Positions 1-7,894 of a DNA stretch of 64,000 nucleotides are shown piece after piece. The number at the start of each line of letters is the position of its first letter. Position 1 is the first letter of the stretch. Source of the stretch: Anaerolineae bacterium (lineage in GTDB: Bacteria; Chloroflexota; Anaerolineae; 4572-78; J111); contig JAKLJP010000034.1 of assembly GCA_023151115.1 (NCBI GenBank), positions 19,350 through 83,349 on the forward strand. The letters run 5' to 3'. A program made the position numbers and the translations under genes. The notes beneath the pieces were generated by a model. That model searched no databases, had not been told where the DNA came from, and worked only from the letters and a program-made list of their open reading frames with translations.

Positions 1-199
1 GAACCGTCCCGACAATGGCCGGAAAAATCCCCCCTTCTTTCATACCACTGTGTGGAGCGGTGCTGATAAATTCCCAACTGAGGGCGGGCAACCCGCGGAT
101 GACAATCAGGCCAATGACCAGCAAAATGGGAACCACCACCACCAGGGTTGCCAGCAGCAGCAGTCCAAAACCCAGGCGCTGCACCGTCCAGCGGTTCAT
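1..199 (-). CDS. pstA: Phosphate ABC transporter permease PstA (N-terminal part, runs off window)
   Basis: Reading the minus strand from 199 gives MNRWTVQRLGFGLLLLATLV followed by a long hydrophobic segment and then the start of the periplasmic region. This is the usual N-terminus of PstA, the second inner-membrane permease of the high-affinity phosphate importer. Only about 66 codons are in the window. The ATG overlaps the pstC stop in the string TGATG, so the two are translationally coupled. The assignment rests mainly on position after pstC and the membrane-protein character. Confidence 0.85.
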   Translation of the reverse strand, partial: MNRWTVQRLGFGLLLLATLVVVVPILLVIGLIVIRGLPALSWEFISTAPHSGMKEGGIFPAIVGTV

Positions 200-1095
200 C
201 AACGCAGCCCTCGGCCCTGGCGTCTTTGGAATAAGGCGGAAGTGGCGGCCAGGTTGATCAGAAAGGTTAACACAAACAGGATGATGCCCGCCCCAAAAAG
301 AACATGATAGTGGGTGCTGCCCTGAGCCACCTCGCCCATTTCGGCGGCAATGGTGGCGGTCATGGTCCGCACCGGGCGGAGCACCGCGTCCCATTCCAGC
401 GGCAGCCGGGCGGCGTTCCCCGTGACCATCATCACGGCCATTGTCTCGCCGATGGCCCGGCCCATGCCCAGCATTACCGCAGTGACAATACCGGCTTTGG
501 CCGCCGGAACCACCACCATCCAAATGGTCTGCCAGCGGGTCGCGCCCATGGCCAGTGCAGCATCGCGGTAACTTTTGGGCACGGCATCCAGCGCATCTTC
601 GGCCACGCTGATAATGGTCGGCAGGGCCATGTAGCCCAACAGCAATGCGCCGGTCAGGGCCGTCAGGCCGGTTGGCGCGCCCAGGTAAATCCGTACCAGG
701 GGGGCCAGGGTGGTCAGACCAAAAAAGCCCAGCACCACCGACGGAATCCCGGCTAAAACCTCGATGAGCGGTTTGAGAATGTCCCGCGCCCAAGAAGGGG
801 CGACCTCGCGCACAAAAATGGCGCTGGCCACACCCAGCGGCAGTGCAATCAAAATGGCAACAACGGTGATTAAAACTGAGCCTAACAGCAGTGGGGTCAG
901 ACCAAATAGGTCAAAGGTGGGGTACCAGCGCAGCCCAAAAAGGTTAGACCCCTCGACTTCGCTAAAGGTGGGCAGCCCTTCGCGCAGCAGAAAAAAGAAA
1001 ATGAGTACCACAAAGCCAATCGTCGAGAAGCCCATGACCTTGACGATACTTTCAACAAAAAATTCGCTCAGGGGAAGGTTGGCTGTTTTTTTCAT
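199..1095 (-). CDS. pstC: Phosphate ABC transporter permease PstC
   Basis: 298-residue inner-membrane permease of the Pst phosphate importer. It has an N-terminal transmembrane helix (about 18-38), a periplasmic stretch, then five more helices. The EAA-type loop that docks to the ATPase is visible as DAALAMGATRWQTIW, followed by GRAIGETMAVMMV, both typical of PstC. It lies 2 nt after pstS and overlaps pstA by one base, so pstS-pstC-pstA form one minus-strand operon. Length and motifs match the family. Confidence 0.95.
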   Translation of the reverse strand: MKKTANLPLSEFFVESIVKVMGFSTIGFVVLIFFFLLREGLPTFSEVEGSNLFGLRWYPTFDLFGLTPLLLGSVLITVVAILIALPLGVASAIFVREVAPSWARDILKPLIEVLAGIPSVVLGFFGLTTLAPLVRIYLGAPTGLTALTGALLLGYMALPTIISVAEDALDAVPKSYRDAALAMGATRWQTIWMVVVPAAKAGIVTAVMLGMGRAIGETMAVMMVTGNAARLPLEWDAVLRPVRTMTATIAAEMGEVAQGSTHYHVLFGAGIILFVLTFLINLAATSALFQRRQGRGLR

Positions 1096-1097
1096 CG

Positions 1098-2042
1098 TTA
1101 GTTTGCATCCGGCAGGGGGACAAAGCCCAACTCTTTAACTTGCTGCTGGCCGGCCGTCATAATCCAATCGAGGTAAGTTTTGACCGCCCCGGTGGGTGGG
1201 CCGGGGGTATACATAAAGAGCGGGCGTGAGATAGGGTAGCTGCCATCTACAACCGTCGCAATACTCGGTTTGACCGCCGGGCTGTCAGCAGAAACGGCAA
1301 TTGCCAGGGTTTTTTGATCGGGGGTGACATAGCCCAGGCCATCGTAGCCAATGGCGTTGGGATTCTGACGGATCTCCGCCGAAATGCCTTCGGAGGAGGG
1401 CAGTAACAAAGTGTCGGGGGAAAAGAGCAGGTCGCTATCGCTGTCGCCCTGCCGGATGACCTCCTCCAGAAAGAAAACATAGGTGCCGGAGTTGGACTCG
1501 CGGGAAAGCAGCACAATCGGGCGGTCCTCTCCACCGACTTCTTGCCAGTTGGTAATTTGGCCGGTGTAAATGGCAGAGATTTGGGGCACGGTCAGTTGGT
1601 CAACCGGGTTGGCCGGGTTGACCACGACGGCAATGGCATCCTGGGCGACGGCAATTTCAAACGGTTCAACGCCTTTAGCACGGGCTTCTTCTATCTCTTC
1701 CGGCTTGATGGCCCGTGAAGCATTGGCAATATCCACCGTGCCGTTAATCAGGGCGGCAATGCCGGTACCGGAGCCGCCGCCGGTAACGGAAATACGCACC
1801 TGAGGATTTTGGGCCATGTAGGCTTCGGCCCAGGCTAGGGCCAGATTGACCATGGTATCCGAGCCTTTGTTTTCGATTGTCTCAAAGGGGGTATCGGCCG
1901 GAGCGTTGGCGTTGCTGGGGGCAGGGCGGCAACCCGGCAACAGGAGTATTAAAAAAATAAAAAGGGACAAGCTAAAACTTAGCCTCTCCCCTCCAGCCCT
2001 TAGCGATGTCCTGGCCGCTACTGTGGAGTCGTCTGTATCCAA
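1098..2042 (-). CDS. pstS: Phosphate-binding lipoprotein PstS
   Basis: 314-residue extracellular phosphate-binding protein that feeds PstC/PstA. It has a lipoprotein signal peptide with lipobox LLPGC (Cys38). Phosphate-site segments are visible: ENKGSDTM, TGGGSGTGIAAL and SRESNSGTYVFF. The start appears to be TTG at 2042, preceded by a GAGGGA-type ribosome site; no better in-frame start precedes the signal peptide. The tethered form fits a single-membrane or atypical envelope such as that of Chloroflexota. A minus-strand promoter lies just upstream. Confidence 0.93.
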   Translation of the reverse strand: MDTDDSTVAARTSLRAGGERLSFSLSLFIFLILLLPGCRPAPSNANAPADTPFETIENKGSDTMVNLALAWAEAYMAQNPQVRISVTGGGSGTGIAALINGTVDIANASRAIKPEEIEEARAKGVEPFEIAVAQDAIAVVVNPANPVDQLTVPQISAIYTGQITNWQEVGGEDRPIVLLSRESNSGTYVFFLEEVIRQGDSDSDLLFSPDTLLLPSSEGISAEIRQNPNAIGYDGLGYVTPDQKTLAIAVSADSPAVKPSIATVVDGSYPISRPLFMYTPGPPTGAVKTYLDWIMTAGQQQVKELGFVPLPDAN

Positions 2043-2068
2043 TTGTTTATCCCTCAGTCCTGGCTGGC

Positions 2069-2097
2069 ATTATAACATCCTCATCAGGCTTTCGCAA
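2069..2097 (-). promoter_or_regulatory. Predicted sigma70-type promoter of the pst operon
   Basis: On the minus strand, TTGCGA (2097-2092) is separated by 17 bp from a perfect TATAAT (2074-2069), placing the start of transcription about 20 nt before the pstS start codon. I saw no convincing Pho box in the short space shared with divergent pstB. Confidence 0.6.
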
Positions 2098-2162
2098 GAT
2101 GTCGGCTTATGGTAAAATTTTGACCTGGCGCAAACCGCCGGAATAAGGGTGTCTGAGAGGTT

Positions 2163-2918
2163 ATGAAGAATAAAATCGAGGTTGAATCGTTAAATTTTTT
2201 CTACGGTCAAAAACAGGCCCTTAGAGATATTACCTTGCCCATCAGAAAGTACCAAATTACGGCCTTGATTGGTCCTTCCGGCTGCGGCAAAAGCACCTTT
2301 CTGCGCTGTCTTAACCGTATGAATGACACGATCCCCGGCGCTCGAGCCGAGGGAAAAATTCTGTTGGACGGTCAGAATATTTATGACCCTAAGATGGATG
2401 TGGTGCTGCTGCGCCAGCGGGTGGGGATGGTTTTTCAACGGCCTAATCCGTTTCCCCAATCCATTTATAACAATGTGGCTTTTGGCCCACGGGTGATGGG
2501 CCAGACCCGCCAGGTGAAGCTGGACGATCTGGTGGAGGAAAGTTTGCAGCAGGTGGGGCTGTGGGACGAGGTGAAAGATCAACTCAAGCAGAATGCGTTG
2601 GAACTCTCGCTGGGCCAACAGCAGCGTTTATGCCTGGCCCGCGTGGTGGCGGTGGAACCAGAGGTTATCTTAATGGATGAACCATGTTCAGCCCTGGATC
2701 CCATCGCCACCCTGAAGATAGAAGATTTGATGCGCACGTTGAAAGAGAACTACACCATCGTCATCGTCACCCACAACATGCAGCAGGCAGCGCGAGTCTC
2801 CGATTTTACCGGCTTCTTTTGGTTGGGGGAATTGGTGGAATATGGCAAATCGGGCAAAATTTTTACCCGGCCTAAAGAAGAACAAACGGAAAACTATATT
2901 ACCGGACGATATGGTTAA
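2163..2918 (+). CDS. pstB: Phosphate ABC transporter ATPase PstB
   Basis: 251-residue ATPase energising phosphate import. Walker A is GPSGCGKST, Walker B is VILMDEP with SALDP following, and the switch His is in [13 protein letters not shown]. The signature motif reads LSLGQQQR rather than the usual LSGGQQQR, a replacement of one glycine by leucine. The gene is divergent from pstS instead of downstream of pstA, with 120 nt between the two starts. Length and sequence are otherwise typical of PstB. Activity with the altered signature is plausible but unproven. Confidence 0.95.
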   Translation: MKNKIEVESLNFFYGQKQALRDITLPIRKYQITALIGPSGCGKSTFLRCLNRMNDTIPGARAEGKILLDGQNIYDPKMDVVLLRQRVGMVFQRPNPFPQSIYNNVAFGPRVMGQTRQVKLDDLVEESLQQVGLWDEVKDQLKQNALELSLGQQQRLCLARVVAVEPEVILMDEPCSALDPIATLKIEDLMRTLKENYTIVIVTHNMQQAARVSDFTGFFWLGELVEYGKSGKIFTRPKEEQTENYITGRYG

Positions 2919-2927
2919 GATGCGCCG

Positions 2928-3212
2928 TTAATCAAAAAAGAGCTTCTTGGGCAACCCCGATTGCGGCGAGTTCAGATATTCGGCTAAATCGAACTCCTGG
3001 AGATGCTTGCCCGAATTTTGCACAATTTGTTCAAACTGGGGCAGCAAATCAGGGTGCATCAGCCAGACTTCCAGTACATTATCAACCTTCATCTTGGAAA
3101 AATTTTCCTGGCCGGCTTCATCTCTTTTGGGAATATGAGGGGAAGTTTGATAATACACCTTGTCGGTTTTGAGTGTTCTGCACATGGCTTCTATGTCCTC
3201 CGTGATACTCAT
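2928..3212 (-). CDS. Small protein of unknown function
   Basis: 94-residue soluble protein starting MSITEDIEAMCR. I do not recognise its family. The ATG at 3212 is preferred over an upstream in-frame start because a strong GAGGAGGAG ribosome site lies just before it, and because the upstream extension is made of the dispersed repeat at 3215-3314. It is acidic, has no signal peptide or membrane helix, and converges on pstB with 9 nt between stop codons. The composition and good ribosome site argue that it is real. Confidence 0.7.
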   Translation of the reverse strand: MSITEDIEAMCRTLKTDKVYYQTSPHIPKRDEAGQENFSKMKVDNVLEVWLMHPDLLPQFEQIVQNSGKHLQEFDLAEYLNSPQSGLPKKLFFD

Positions 3213-3214
3213 TT

Positions 3215-3314
3215 TTGCTCCTCCTCTAAAAATAGACTGCTGGAGTGCAAAGCTTGCTTTGCCCAAGTGGCAAGGCAAGCCTTGCACTCCATTTTCACGC
3301 TTCGCGTCGGTGGT
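3215..3314 (-). repeat. Dispersed leader repeat, copy A
   Basis: On the minus strand this reads CACCGACGCGAAGCGTGAAA, then GGAGTGCAAGGCTTGCC..., a palindrome, and finishes with CTATTTTT and the ribosome site of the gene starting at 3212. Related copies lie at 23937-24020, 26901-26971 and 28835-28920. Confidence 0.8.
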
Positions 3315-3490
3315 GTGGCCTTATTTTGGCATCCACAAAGGGCAACAATGGATGCTTTGGTTTTTATAGGGCGTGGGTGATTGGTTGGGAAGGGCGGGTT
3401 AAAGAACTACCTTTATCTTAACCCTTTTGGGCCGGGTCGTCTGTGCCCTGCGCTACAACAAAATTGTGATTTAAAGCACGTGCTATATAA

Positions 3491-3529
3491 AGACCTGACA
3501 GGTTTTCGCGCAGCGTACCTGTCAGGTCT
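3491..3529. repeat. Inverted repeat with perfect 13-bp arms (AGACCTGACAGGT family)
   Basis: AGACCTGACAGGT (3491-3503) pairs perfectly with 3517-3529. It ends 11 bp before the pth2 start codon. A second copy in the opposite orientation lies at 29314-29352 and has a matching loop. Confidence 0.9.
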
Positions 3530-3540
3530 GGACTGCTGAG

Positions 3541-3882
3541 ATGAAACAAGTGGTGGTGGTCAATGAAAGTTTAAAACTGCCGCGGGGCAAATTGGCGGCT
3601 CAGGTGGCGCATGCCTCCGTTGGAGCGTTTCTTGAGGCCGACGAAGGGGCGAAACAAAGCTGGATTAGCAGCGGCATGGCCAAAATTGTCTTAAAAGTGG
3701 ACCTGGAAGTTGAATTAACCCACCTCTATGAGGCAGCGGTGAACCGGAATATCCCGGCTCGATTAATAAGAGACGCTGGCAGAACCGTTATCCCTGCCGG
3801 CACTATCACCTGCCTGGGACTCGGTCCTGCCAGCGACATCGTACTTGATGAGCTAACCGGGGAGTTGAAGCTTTTGCGTTAA
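3541..3882 (+). CDS. pth2: Peptidyl-tRNA hydrolase, Pth2 family
   Basis: 113-residue enzyme that hydrolyses peptidyl-tRNA to recycle tRNA. The start KQVVVVNESLKLPRGKLAAQ, followed by VAHAS, and the later stretch AGRTVIPAGTITCLGLGPAS are hallmarks of the archaeal/eukaryotic-type Pth2 fold rather than bacterial Pth1. Length is normal for the family. It is a single gene between a repeat hairpin and a converging cytochrome gene (3 nt between stops). Pth2 is uncommon in bacteria; whether a canonical pth also exists cannot be seen here. Confidence 0.92.
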   Translation: MKQVVVVNESLKLPRGKLAAQVAHASVGAFLEADEGAKQSWISSGMAKIVLKVDLEVELTHLYEAAVNRNIPARLIRDAGRTVIPAGTITCLGLGPASDIVLDELTGELKLLR

Positions 3883-3885
3883 GAG

Positions 3886-4764
3886 CTATTTCCGGGAGCT
3901 GGTTAAAAACGCGACCAGGACTTCGATTTCAGCTTCCTTTAGTTCCAGATTGGGCATCTGGGTATCGGCTTTGATGGCGGCCGGGTCTTTGAGCCAGGTC
4001 GCCAGGTGAGCCGGGTCGGCGGTGAGGGTGGTGACACTCGGCAAATCAGGGCCAACCCGCAGATCGCTGAAACCCCGCCGGACTTCGCTCAGTTCAGCGT
4101 GGTGGTGGCAGACGATACAGCCTTTGGCCACAAACAATTCCTGCCCCAAAGTTACCCGCGCCGGCGAAATGTCTTGGGGTTCCGGCTCTACGGTTGAAGT
4201 GGCGGTGGTGGCAAAACCAAAGCCGCTGACCAGCACTGCGGCAATCACCGGAACGGCAGCCCACCAGGCCCGTTTGCGCCACCACAGCAGCGAGGTTCCA
4301 GCCGCTCCAACCAGGCCAATCACTCCCAGCAGCAGCGGCCATGAGACCGGGGCAGAGGTTTCCACCGCCGGGGCGGGAGTGGTAGCCAGTACCCGCAGCC
4401 CTGGCATGGGTTGGTCCATAGTAAAAGCCATGATGGACCAATTCCAGAGGCCCGGCTGTGGGAAGGTCAACGCCGCCGTGTAATGCCCTACCTTGCCTTG
4501 AGCTTTAGCCGGCGTGGTAAAACTCTCCCCTGTCTCCGCGTGCGTTGCCGTAATTTGAGGAGTTAGCTCGGCCATAGGCGTTAGCCCGTGTTGGCGGATC
4601 ACAAAGCCAATCGTGACCGGCTTTGCAGCGACCACCTGCGCCGGCAGTTCATCCAGGGTAATCACCGCCCACCCCCCGGCGAACGCAACCGATCCACTCA
4701 AAAGGATGAAGCTCAATCCCACTATCAACCCAACACTGAGACGTTTGTAAAGTGTTAACAGCAT
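3886..4764 (-). CDS. Membrane-anchored protein with YtkA/FixH-like domain and C-terminal cytochrome c
   Basis: 292 residues. It has a signal peptide (to about residue 29, VAFA), an immunoglobulin-like YtkA/FixH-type domain (about 30-125), two hydrophobic helices (about 143-190) and a C-terminal cytochrome c module with the haem site CIVCHH and a likely axial Met in TQMPNL. This predicts an extracytoplasmic electron carrier or copper/oxidase-associated protein. No oxidase genes are adjacent. An ECF-type promoter lies 460 nt upstream on the same strand. Domain calls are by recognition of the motifs; the physiological partner is unknown. Confidence 0.8.
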   Translation of the reverse strand: MLLTLYKRLSVGLIVGLSFILLSGSVAFAGGWAVITLDELPAQVVAAKPVTIGFVIRQHGLTPMAELTPQITATHAETGESFTTPAKAQGKVGHYTAALTFPQPGLWNWSIMAFTMDQPMPGLRVLATTPAPAVETSAPVSWPLLLGVIGLVGAAGTSLLWWRKRAWWAAVPVIAAVLVSGFGFATTATSTVEPEPQDISPARVTLGQELFVAKGCIVCHHHAELSEVRRGFSDLRVGPDLPSVTTLTADPAHLATWLKDPAAIKADTQMPNLELKEAEIEVLVAFLTSSRK

Positions 4765-4798
4765 AGAAATAACCTCCTTGCCTTTAAAACATTGGGAT

Positions 4799-4925
4799 GG
4801 TTCAAGTTAGATTGACCCTTTTTATCTCGTAAAACGTAAAGCGTAAAACGTAATGGCTGATTGTCGGAAAATCATTACGTTTTACGTTTTACGAATGTCA
4901 ATCTAACTCATTTGGTTTTTGAACC
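4799..4925. repeat. Long nested inverted repeat (AAAACGTAA family)
   Basis: Outer arms GGTTCAA.../...TTGAACC and GTTAGATTGA/TCAATCTAAC enclose an inner palindrome of iterated CGTAAAACGTAA words. It lies just upstream of the cytochrome gene start. Confidence 0.85.
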
Positions 4926-5029
4926 ACACCAAAATATTCGACTATTATTTTTGACAAACAGCTAAAAGCTCATAGAATATAGATAGATATTCTAGGTATT
5001 ATTTGTATCTGCACAAGGAGATAGAATTA

Positions 5030-5158
5030 ATGATGTGGCTCAGACAATTTCATCATTTTGCCCGGCGTCAAGCTTTTTATCCGGTCACATTATCTACTTT
5101 GCTGGCCGGCGTTCTTTGCCCTGTTTCTTTTTGTTTGCTATTTGACGGTTACAGTTGA
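5030..5158 (+). pseudogene. Short ORF, likely remnant N-terminus of a membrane protein
   Basis: A 42-codon ORF beginning MMWLRQFHHFARRQAFYP. It has a good AAGGAG ribosome site and an AT-rich region before it, and it stops after one hydrophobic segment. The opening resembles the N-terminus of multi-span proteins (DUF1361-like, from memory), so I read it as a truncated gene. A genuine small membrane protein is the alternative. Confidence 0.4.
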
Positions 5159-5222
5159 TCCGCTCCGTCAGCACTCCTGATAGTCCCAACCTGATCGTTG
5201 CTCAAAAGAGCCTATTTCACCT

Positions 5223-5252
5223 TATATACACCGTTTCTTAAAAGAAGGTTCC
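5223..5252 (-). promoter_or_regulatory. Predicted ECF-sigma promoter (copy 2)
   Basis: On the minus strand, GGAACC (5252-5247), a 16-bp spacer ending ACGG, then TGTATATA. It matches in elements and spacing the site in front of the ECF sigma gene at 6889-6918. It points toward the cytochrome gene starting at 4764, with no other open frame in between. Confidence 0.6.
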
Positions 5253-5299
5253 CTTTGAAAAAACGATATGGTCCCTGAGTTTTGTGTTTAAAAATTATA

Positions 5300-5368
5300 G
5301 GACGCAGATTCGCCGGATTGTACGGATAAAAAATTAAAAAATCCGTTCGATCCGTAAAATCCGCGTCC
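5300..5368. repeat. Inverted repeat (GGACGCGGATTTTACGGAT family)
   Basis: GGACGCAGATTCGCCGGATT... pairs with ...AAAATCCGCGTCC around an A-rich loop. It lies at the 3' end of the anti-sigma gene, so it may act as its terminator. The rest of 4926-5406 holds only the short ORF and the ECF promoter. Confidence 0.8.
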
Positions 5369-5406
5369 AATTTAGCTTATAGAGGATTCTGCCGCCAAAA
5401 GTCAAG

Positions 5407-6219
5407 CTACCGCAGCGACTCGGCTATCTGCACGGCCTCGGCCAGCGATAGATCGGTTTCCAGGCGGTAGGTGATTTCCCCTTCCGTCCAGATCAGCACC
5501 CGCCCCTCGACCAGCCGCCGGAGATCGTAATCAACTTGGTTGCCGCGCCGGAATTGCAGCACGTAAGGCCCTTCGGCCCAAATAGCCCGCCGGCCGTTCA
5601 CTACAGTTTCCTCAACCCGCCCCGGATCGCCTTTCTCGCCAAACGTACCCGGCCCCAACTGGTGCAGGCTGAGCCGGACCCGGTTCGGTTCAGCGTCGTC
5701 CAGCCAGACCAGCACGACCACCGGCCCGCCAAGCTGCTGCAAAAAGACCGCATCGGGCTGGCCCAAATCGGCGGGGTAGGTGGGTAGGCGGATTGGAAAA
5801 CCTGTTTCCTGTTGGGCCTCGGCCAAAGCCGTCTCACCGGCCAGGTCTAATAATGAAGCAAGCGGAGTTGCGGTAGGCTGCGGCGTGGAGGTCGAGGGAA
5901 GCGGCGTGGATGTGGGCGTCGGTTCAACCAGGAAGATGCGGATGGCTCCGATCTGTAGATATTCTACCAGAGCAGCGCGCACCTGCGGCACAGCCAGCAG
6001 CCCACCGAGAATGAGCAGCACGATCAGGGCAGCCCAAACCAGCCGGCGGCTGACTCGGAGTCCAGCTTTTTGTCCGGCTTCCTCGGCCAGTTGCGCCCAA
6101 ACGGCGCCGGCAATATTGGGAGTCGGCGGATAGGGGAAGGCGCGGGCCGCGTCGCGCAGCCGGGCTTCCCAAGCTTCTTCTTGATTGCCGCCGGTGCGGC
6201 CAAAAAACCGCTCACTCAT
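5407..6219 (-). CDS. Probable anti-sigma factor, single-pass membrane protein
   Basis: 270 residues from ATG at 6219 (MSERFFGRTGG). A cytoplasmic N-terminal part of about 60 residues with several acidic/aromatic positions precedes one transmembrane helix (LVWAALIVLLILGGLLAV). A Pro/Thr linker and an extracellular beta-rich domain follow. The start overlaps the sigma stop as ATGA, so production is coupled. No zinc anti-sigma HxxxCxxC motif is evident. The anti-sigma role is inferred from coupling and topology. The external domain has no family I can name and may sense an envelope signal. Confidence 0.7.
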   Translation of the reverse strand: MSERFFGRTGGNQEEAWEARLRDAARAFPYPPTPNIAGAVWAQLAEEAGQKAGLRVSRRLVWAALIVLLILGGLLAVPQVRAALVEYLQIGAIRIFLVEPTPTSTPLPSTSTPQPTATPLASLLDLAGETALAEAQQETGFPIRLPTYPADLGQPDAVFLQQLGGPVVVLVWLDDAEPNRVRLSLHQLGPGTFGEKGDPGRVEETVVNGRRAIWAEGPYVLQFRRGNQVDYDLRRLVEGRVLIWTEGEITYRLETDLSLAEAVQIAESLR

Positions 6220-6809
6220 GCGACATGTTCCTTCCATAAACCCGGAAACTCCCGTGCGATCACCTGCCGCAGCCGCCCCAATGCCCGGCTGAGCCGCGAT
6301 TTGACCGTGCCCGACGCGATGTTAGCTGCCTCCGCCGTCTCCGCCACCGACAGTTCCAGAAAATAACGCAGATAAATAATCTCCTGATCGGCGGGGTTCA
6401 AGCGGCGCACTGCCTGCCAGAGGAGGGCGCTCTCTTCTGAGGGGAGGCTGGCCTCCGGCGTGGGGGCCATGACTGGCTCCGGGGTCAGCCGGACCAGCCG
6501 CTGTATCGCTGCCAGGTAGCGGCCCACCGCCCGGCGGCGGTTGTAGACCAGGTTGGTGGTAATCCGCAGCAGCCAGGGGCGCATGGGCCGGGTGGTATCA
6601 AACTGATGCAGCGCCCGAAAGGCGCGGATAAACGCCTCCTGGGCCGCGTCTTTGGCTTCGTCGGCGTCGCCCAGCAGCAAATAGGCCAGCCGGAAAACCG
6701 CTTCCTGGTGCTGGCCGACCAGCGTTTCCCACACCGCCGCATCGCCCTGGCGGGCCTGAGAAATTAAGGTTTGTTGTTTATGGTCTGCTGGCTGGGGGTG
6801 TTCACTCAT
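6216..6809 (-). CDS. ECF-family RNA polymerase sigma factor
   Basis: About 197 residues from MSEHPQ. Region 2 is seen in DADEAKDAAQEAFIRAFRAL, and the stretch RPWLLRITTNLVYNRRR follows it. Region 4 has LNPADQEIIYLRYFLELSVA and the helix-turn-helix SGTVKSRLSRALGRLRQ. An upstream GTG (6836) is an alternative start. It forms a two-gene minus-strand operon with the overlapping probable anti-sigma gene. A GGAACC/TGTATA promoter lies 80 nt upstream, and the same element occurs at 5223-5252, so autoregulation is likely. Confidence 0.92.
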   Translation of the reverse strand: MSEHPQPADHKQQTLISQARQGDAAVWETLVGQHQEAVFRLAYLLLGDADEAKDAAQEAFIRAFRALHQFDTTRPMRPWLLRITTNLVYNRRRAVGRYLAAIQRLVRLTPEPVMAPTPEASLPSEESALLWQAVRRLNPADQEIIYLRYFLELSVAETAEAANIASGTVKSRLSRALGRLRQVIAREFPGLWKEHVA

Positions 6810-6888
6810 CAGAGGAAACCTTTGCCCCCGACCCACTGACCGGTTTCAATTCGCTCACGTGAGCCTCTCCGGAGAGGTTCTTTCACGA

Positions 6889-6918
6889 TATATACACCGC
6901 TGCGTTGATAGGGGTTCC
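6889..6918 (-). promoter_or_regulatory. Predicted autoregulatory ECF promoter of the sigma operon
   Basis: On the minus strand, GGAACC (6918-6913), a 16-bp spacer ending GCGG, then TGTATATA (6896-6889). GGAAC is the common -35 core for ECF sigma factors. The same arrangement is found at 5223-5252. Confidence 0.65.
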
Positions 6919-6985
6919 CATGAAGATGGAAGATAGGGATCGAAACTTTAGAGTGTGTTAAAACCAAGTGGAAGATAGTAACACC

Positions 6986-7015
6986 TTGCTGGGTCTCTAT
7001 TTTAACGTGTATAAT
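6986..7015 (+). promoter_or_regulatory. Predicted thyX promoter
   Basis: TTGCTG (6986-6991), an 18-bp spacer and a perfect TATAAT (7010-7015), followed 33 bp later by the thyX ATG. Confidence 0.55.
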
Positions 7016-7048
7016 GCGCCGGCAAAATTAGAAAACGGGAGTTGAAGT

Positions 7049-7756
7049 ATGTCCACAAAAAATGAATTGTTAGGTAAACGAGTCGAGGTGCTGGACAAAG
7101 GCTGGATTGAGTTACAGGATATCATGGGGGATGACCTGGCGATTGTCAATGCGGCGCGGGTGTCGTTTTTGGGGGAGAGCAAGGGCACGGAGGCGGATAA
7201 AAAATTACTGTTTTACCTGCTGCGCCATCATCATACCAGCCCGTTTGAGCAGGTTGAGTTCAAGTTTCGGGTCAAAGCGCCGCTGGTGGTCTGGTGGCAG
7301 TGGGTGCGCCATCGAACATGGCACGTCAACGCGCAATCGGGACGATATACCCCTTTCAAAGAGAATGATTTTTATGTACCGCAGGTTTGGCGGAAGCAGT
7401 CAAAAGATAACAAGCAGGGCAGCGAAGGCGAACTTGACCCGGTTGAGGCTGCCCGCCTCAGCGAAGCTTTGCTGGCGCATTACGAGCAAGGGTTTGCTTT
7501 GTACGAGCAAGCCCTTGCTGCCGGCGTAGCCAAAGAGCAGGCCCGCCTCTTTTTGTCGGGCTTCTCGGTTTATTACATCTGGGTGGCTAAAGTGGACGCT
7601 CACAACCTGCTCCATTTTCTGAGGCTGCGTATGGCCGAAGATGCTCAGGAGGAAATCCGCGTTTACGCCCAGGCCATCTATGAGCATTTCCTCAAGCCGG
7701 CCCTGCCCTGGACGGCGGAGGCATTTGAGAAGTATGTGTTGAAGCGAGAGGAGTAA
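7049..7756 (+). CDS. thyX: FAD-dependent thymidylate synthase ThyX
   Basis: 235-residue flavin-dependent thymidylate synthase. It converts dUMP to dTMP using methylene-tetrahydrofolate and NADPH. The ThyX signature RHR-x7-S is present as RHRTWHVNAQSGRY (Arg87-His-Arg89, Ser97). The N-terminal VNAARVSF and RHHHTSPFEQ segments are also characteristic. It is a single gene with its own promoter. ThyX in place of ThyA implies that dihydrofolate reductase demand is low, but thyA elsewhere cannot be excluded. Confidence 0.97.
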   Translation: MSTKNELLGKRVEVLDKGWIELQDIMGDDLAIVNAARVSFLGESKGTEADKKLLFYLLRHHHTSPFEQVEFKFRVKAPLVVWWQWVRHRTWHVNAQSGRYTPFKENDFYVPQVWRKQSKDNKQGSEGELDPVEAARLSEALLAHYEQGFALYEQALAAGVAKEQARLFLSGFSVYYIWVAKVDAHNLLHFLRLRMAEDAQEEIRVYAQAIYEHFLKPALPWTAEAFEKYVLKREE

Positions 7757-7894
7757 ACCGATTTACGATTAGTATTTTTAATATCGAAAAAGCCAGATAC
7801 TGCCGCCATCGAGTCCAGCCGGGACGAGACAGGCGGCTTTCTTTTATCAATGAGGCGAAGGCCAGCGTAGTCAGATTGGTCACAGCTCAATCAC

